DNA from: Bacillota bacterium
Lineage (GTDB): Bacteria > Bacillota > UBA4882 > UBA8346
DNA length: 64,000 nt
Assembly: GCA_023402395.1 (NCBI GenBank)
Contig: JAEYGI010000040.1
Location: forward strand, 124,001-188,000
Direction: 5' to 3'
The translations under genes and the position numbers were made by a program. This document shows positions 63,982-64,000 of the stretch, piece by piece. Below the pieces are notes generated by a model. It made no database searches, was not told the DNA's origin, and worked only from the letters and a program-made list of their open reading frames with translations. The stretch's first letter is position 1. The number at the start of each line of letters is the position of its first letter.

Positions 63982-64000
63982 ATGGGCAACGTGTTAATCA
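63982..64000 (+). CDS. Possible start of a gene cut by the window end
   Basis: ATG 63982 is preceded by gaaagga and reads MGNVLI before the window ends. Too short to name. Confidence 0.3.

Overview
The window looks like a chromosomal piece of an uncultured or little-studied Bacillota (Firmicutes) that has an outer membrane. The housekeeping order radA-disA-carD-PIN/TRAM-ispD-ispF (24.1-29.8 kb) is a Firmicutes hallmark. Against that stand a split heptose kinase/nucleotidyltransferase pair, a family-9 (heptosyl-type) glycosyltransferase, a 974-residue exported protein that resembles an outer-membrane usher, and solute-binding proteins without lipoboxes. Together they suggest a diderm lineage; a Limnochordia/Hydrogenispora-like placement is my guess, not something the sequence proves.

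Layout. 0-2 kb: terminators, a higher-order 21-bp repeat array and a membrane-anchored pseudokinase. 2-14.4 kb: an MFS transporter, a five-gene peptide-type ABC importer (SBP-permease-permease-ATPase-ATPase), a KduD-like dehydrogenase, a DeoR regulator and a TRAP transporter; this reads as a sugar-acid/oligosaccharide uptake block. 14.4-23.2 kb: PRPP synthase, membrane proteins of unknown role, a second 21-bp array containing a perfect DnaA-box word, a run of small-molecule-modifying enzymes (P-loop kinase, APH-like kinase with a probable frame break, GNAT, methyltransferase), MTA phosphorylase and GalE. 23.4-29.8 kb: the conserved radA/disA/carD/isp block. 29.8-33 kb on the minus strand: heptose-type sugar genes. 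33-40 kb: an RNase H-like hypothetical, a UPF0182 membrane protein, pyrF, an SDR and trpS.

40.0-45.8 kb is the most unusual region. Three small secreted proteins with shared features, a pilus-chaperone-like protein and a large usher/beta-barrel-like protein lie together. A c-di-GMP-I riboswitch sits in front of one of the subunit genes, with a hairpin that hides its Shine-Dalgarno sequence. I read this as a c-di-GMP-controlled chaperone-usher-like surface-fibre system in a Gram-positive phylum.

45.8-64 kb: a DUF1015 protein, threonine synthase, a Ski2-like helicase, a bactofilin-like membrane protein, kduI-kduD, a split DUF1538 transporter with two PII-like proteins, a LacI regulator, a pectate-lyase-like lipoprotein with CBM3, a third 21-bp array, a Uma2 nuclease and a cyclase. 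The lyase, kduI, kduD, the TRAP and ABC importers and the second KduD-like enzyme fit one physiology: breaking down pectin or uronate polymers outside the cell, importing the fragments and oxidising them to KDG.

Two families of small two-hairpin intergenic repeats (about 175 bp and about 125 bp) are scattered through the window. Their stems show compensatory changes. No rRNA, tRNA, CRISPR array, phage or insertion sequence was seen.
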